Under the pieces are notes generated by a model. It worked only from the letters and a program-made list of their open reading frames with translations, was not told the origin of the DNA and did not search any database. A stretch of DNA of 15,748 bases from an uncultured Lachnospiraceae bacterium (GTDB lineage Bacteria > Bacillota > Clostridia > Lachnospirales > Lachnospiraceae): contig CABSEG010000068.1 in NCBI GenBank assembly GCA_902476645.1, positions 1 to 15,748 of the forward strand. The letters are read 5' to 3'. The translations under genes were made by a program, and so were the position numbers. This document shows, one piece after another, positions 13,788 to 15,748 of this stretch (the stretch's first letter is position 1; each line of letters opens with the position of its first letter).

Positions 13788-14726
13788 ATGGGAGAATTTG
13801 TTTATTTTACGGAAGAACAGAAACAGAGGGCCAATGCGGTGGATCTGGAAGATTTTCTTTCCAGGCAGGGGGAAAAGCTGCTTCGTTCTGGAAGAGAAAA
13901 GCGCCTGGCCAGTGATCACAGTATTACAGTGAGGGGAAATCGATGGTATGATCACGCGACAGAAAAGGGAGGCTGTGCCATTGACTTTGTGCGGATGTTT
14001 TATAACCAGAGCTTTCCGGACGCAGTTACAATGCTGCTTGGCGGAGAACAGGGAGTTGCATACCGGGAAAGCGTGAATCAGCAACTAGAACCGAAAAAGC
14101 CATTCGTACTTCCAGAGGCGAACCAGACCATGCACCGTGCTTTTGCGTATCTGATAAAGACAAGGTGTGTGGATCCTAAAGTAGTATCTGTATTTGCAGG
14201 AAAACACATGATTTATGAAGATGTCAAATATCATAATGTTGTGTTTGTGGGTTTTGATTCAGATGGAATTCCACGCCATGCACATAAAAGGGGAACCTGT
14301 CAGAAGGGACAACCATTTAAGGGGAATGTAGAAGGATGTGATCCAAGGTACAGTTTTCGTTGGATTGGGAAGAGTAATACCGTGTATGTATTTGAGGCAC
14401 CGATTGATATGCTGTCTTTTATTTCCATGTATCAAAAGGGGTGGATGGATCATAGTTATGTGGCACTCTGTGGGGTGGCAGAACATGCGTTGATGCAGCT
14501 TTTGAATGATGCACCGCACATCTCCCAAATTGCTTTATGTCTGGATCATGATAAGGCGGGAATCCAGGCAAGGGAACGGATAAAGAAAAACCTGTCTGAG
14601 CGGGGATACCATATGGTATTCTCGCTTTTTTCAAATCTTAAGGATTGGAATGAGGATCTTCAAGAACTGAAGAAGCCACCGCCGGAATATATGAATAGAC
14701 AGCAGACAGTTATACAGATGATGTGA
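13788..14726 (+). CDS. DUF3991 and TOPRIM domain protein (primase-like)
   Basis: Start set at ATG 13788, 5 bp after GAAGGAGG (13775-13782), giving 312 residues; the frame runs back to a TTG at 13770 that overlaps the relaxase stop and has no SD. The N-terminal region (AVDLEDFLSRQGEKLLRSGR then WYDHATEKGGCAIDFVRMFY) resembles a DnaG/CHC2 zinc-binding domain that has lost most Cys ligands. DUF3991 spans about residues 100-180. The TOPRIM domain has Glu203 in VYVFEAPIDML and D253-H254-D255 in CLDHDKAG, the acidic residues for metal-dependent phosphotransfer. It lies between the relaxase (14 bp) and VirD4, so it probably processes or primes the transferred strand. No primase activity is proven. 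Confidence 0.92.
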   Translation: MGEFVYFTEEQKQRANAVDLEDFLSRQGEKLLRSGREKRLASDHSITVRGNRWYDHATEKGGCAIDFVRMFYNQSFPDAVTMLLGGEQGVAYRESVNQQLEPKKPFVLPEANQTMHRAFAYLIKTRCVDPKVVSVFAGKHMIYEDVKYHNVVFVGFDSDGIPRHAHKRGTCQKGQPFKGNVEGCDPRYSFRWIGKSNTVYVFEAPIDMLSFISMYQKGWMDHSYVALCGVAEHALMQLLNDAPHISQIALCLDHDKAGIQARERIKKNLSERGYHMVFSLFSNLKDWNEDLQELKKPPPEYMNRQQTVIQMM

Positions 14727-14741
14727 GAGGAGGGGAGTAGG

Positions 14742-15748
14742 ATACAGGGAGTCATTATATTTATTTGTATAGGTTTGGGGATGTTCGCTGTAATCGGCAG
14801 TCTGGTAATGATATCAAATCATTATACCTTAAACGGAATTAAATCGAGAACGGTAGGAGACGGGCAGTATGGAACTGCACGGTTTGCAACGGAAAAGGAA
14901 ATACGGGAAACGTATGCACATGTACCATATGAACCGGAACAATGGAGAGCAGGAAAGCATCTACCAAAAGAGCAGGGGCTGGTAGTTGGATGCAAAAAGA
15001 AAGGAAATTCCATTTCAGCACTGGTAGACAGTGGAGATATTCACTGTCTCATGATCGGGGCAGCAGGAGTGGGTAAGACCGCAAACTTCTTATACCCCAA
15101 TATCGAATATGCCTGTGCTTCAGGAATGAGTTTCCTCACCACAGACACGAAGGGCGATCTGTTTCGTAATTATGCAGGTATAGCCAAGGAATATTATGGC
15201 TATCGGATTTCCATTCTGGATTTACGAAATCCCACCCGTTCTGATGGCAACAATATCCTGACGCTGGTTAATAAATACATGGATGAGTATTTAAAGAATC
15301 CTGAAAATCTGGCAGCAAAGGCAAGAGCAGAGAAGTATGCGAAAATTACAGCTAAAACAATTATCTGCTCTGAAGGGGCTTCTGCCAGCAGTTATGGACA
15401 AAATGCTTTTTTCTATGATGCAGCAGAAGGTTTGCTGACTTCTGTGATTCTGTTGATTGCAGAGTATTGCCCGCCAGAGAAACGCCATATCATTTCTGTG
15501 TTCAAGCTGATTCAGGATCTTCTGGCGCCATCCCCCGTGAAGAACCGGAGCCTGTTCCAGTTACTTATGGATAAGCTGCCACCTACTCACAAGGCGAAGT
15601 GGTTTGCAGGAGCAGCTTTAAATTCTGCGGATCAGGCAATGGCCTCTGTGCTATCCACAACAATGTCCAGATTGAATGCGTTTCTGGATTCTGAGATGGA
15701 ACAGATCCTGTGCTTTGAGAGTACTTTGGACACGGAAACATTCTGTAG
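14742..15748 (+). CDS. virD4: VirD4/TraG-type T4SS coupling protein (3' partial)
   Basis: The frame is open from the TGA at 14724 to the right edge, and the protein continues beyond the window. The SD AGGAGGGG (14728-14735) is ideally placed for codon 14742, but that codon is ATA. The next usual starts are TTG 14775 and ATG 14781, both without a good SD and cutting into the TM segment (VIIFICIGLGMFAVIGSLVM). I give 14742 as the likely start; 14781 would remove 13 residues. Counting from 14742, Walker A is GAAGVGKT (residues 106-113) and TTDTKGDL follows as the VirD4 element. Coupling proteins are membrane ATPases that pass the relaxase-bound strand to the channel. Its position after the relaxase and TOPRIM genes is typical. 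Confidence 0.93.
   Translation, partial: MQGVIIFICIGLGMFAVIGSLVMISNHYTLNGIKSRTVGDGQYGTARFATEKEIRETYAHVPYEPEQWRAGKHLPKEQGLVVGCKKKGNSISALVDSGDIHCLMIGAAGVGKTANFLYPNIEYACASGMSFLTTDTKGDLFRNYAGIAKEYYGYRISILDLRNPTRSDGNNILTLVNKYMDEYLKNPENLAAKARAEKYAKITAKTIICSEGASASSYGQNAFFYDAAEGLLTSVILLIAEYCPPEKRHIISVFKLIQDLLAPSPVKNRSLFQLLMDKLPPTHKAKWFAGAALNSADQAMASVLSTTMSRLNAFLDSEMEQILCFESTLDTETFC

Overview
The window reads as about 15.7 kb of the interior of an integrative and conjugative element (ICE) from a low-to-mid-GC Firmicute, most likely a gut Lachnospiraceae/Clostridia-type host. This is inferred from protein families, strong GGAGG-type ribosome binding sites, frequent TTG starts, and the gene set (VirB4, CD1108-type NlpC/P60, DUF6103, MobP-type relaxase, DUF3991/TOPRIM, VirD4). 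No integrase, element end, rRNA or tRNA is in view, and every convincing gene is on the + strand.

Layout. 1-1163: C-terminal part of a DNA cytosine-5 methyltransferase that enters from the left. 1274-1624: small protein with two ribbon-helix-helix-like units, followed by a hairpin. 1693-4396: type IV secretion core, with a two-TM VirB3/PrgI-like protein, a soluble protein resembling a VirB4 N-terminal domain, and the VirB4 ATPase. 4412-5991: an amidoligase and a gamma-glutamylcyclotransferase-like (AIG2) protein, set between the ATPase and 6045-7070, a membrane-anchored NlpC/P60 peptidoglycan hydrolase. 7184-7795: two small proteins (the second DUF6103) separated by a terminator-like hairpin. 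7796-8200: non-coding, structured stretch with tandem C-rich decamers and two strong stems, a candidate oriT. 8201-8610: ribbon-helix-helix accessory gene broken by a one-base frameshift.

8611-10896 looks like a cargo islet wedged between the mobilization accessory gene and the relaxase. It has its own promoter and is more AT-rich. It carries an NTF2-like protein, a yjdF riboswitch with YjdF, a TfoX N-terminal-domain protein and an alpha/beta hydrolase, and ends in a strong intrinsic terminator. 10897-13773 is a MobP-type relaxase fused to about eleven Sel1-like repeats. 13788-14726 is a DUF3991/TOPRIM protein, and 14742-15748 is a VirD4 coupling protein running off the right edge.

How the parts work together. 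The relaxase, with an RHH accessory protein, would nick oriT. VirD4 would hand the strand to a channel powered by VirB4, and the NlpC/P60 enzyme would open the wall. The amidoligase/cyclotransferase pair could make and cleave amide bonds on a wall or surface peptide. The TOPRIM protein may act on DNA after transfer, and the methyltransferase may protect the element from restriction. The most notable points are the amidoligase/GGCT pair inside the transfer operon, the riboswitch-controlled cargo, the frameshifted RHH gene, the Sel1-fused relaxase, and an apparent AUA start on VirD4. All family assignments come from reading motifs by eye; no database search was run.
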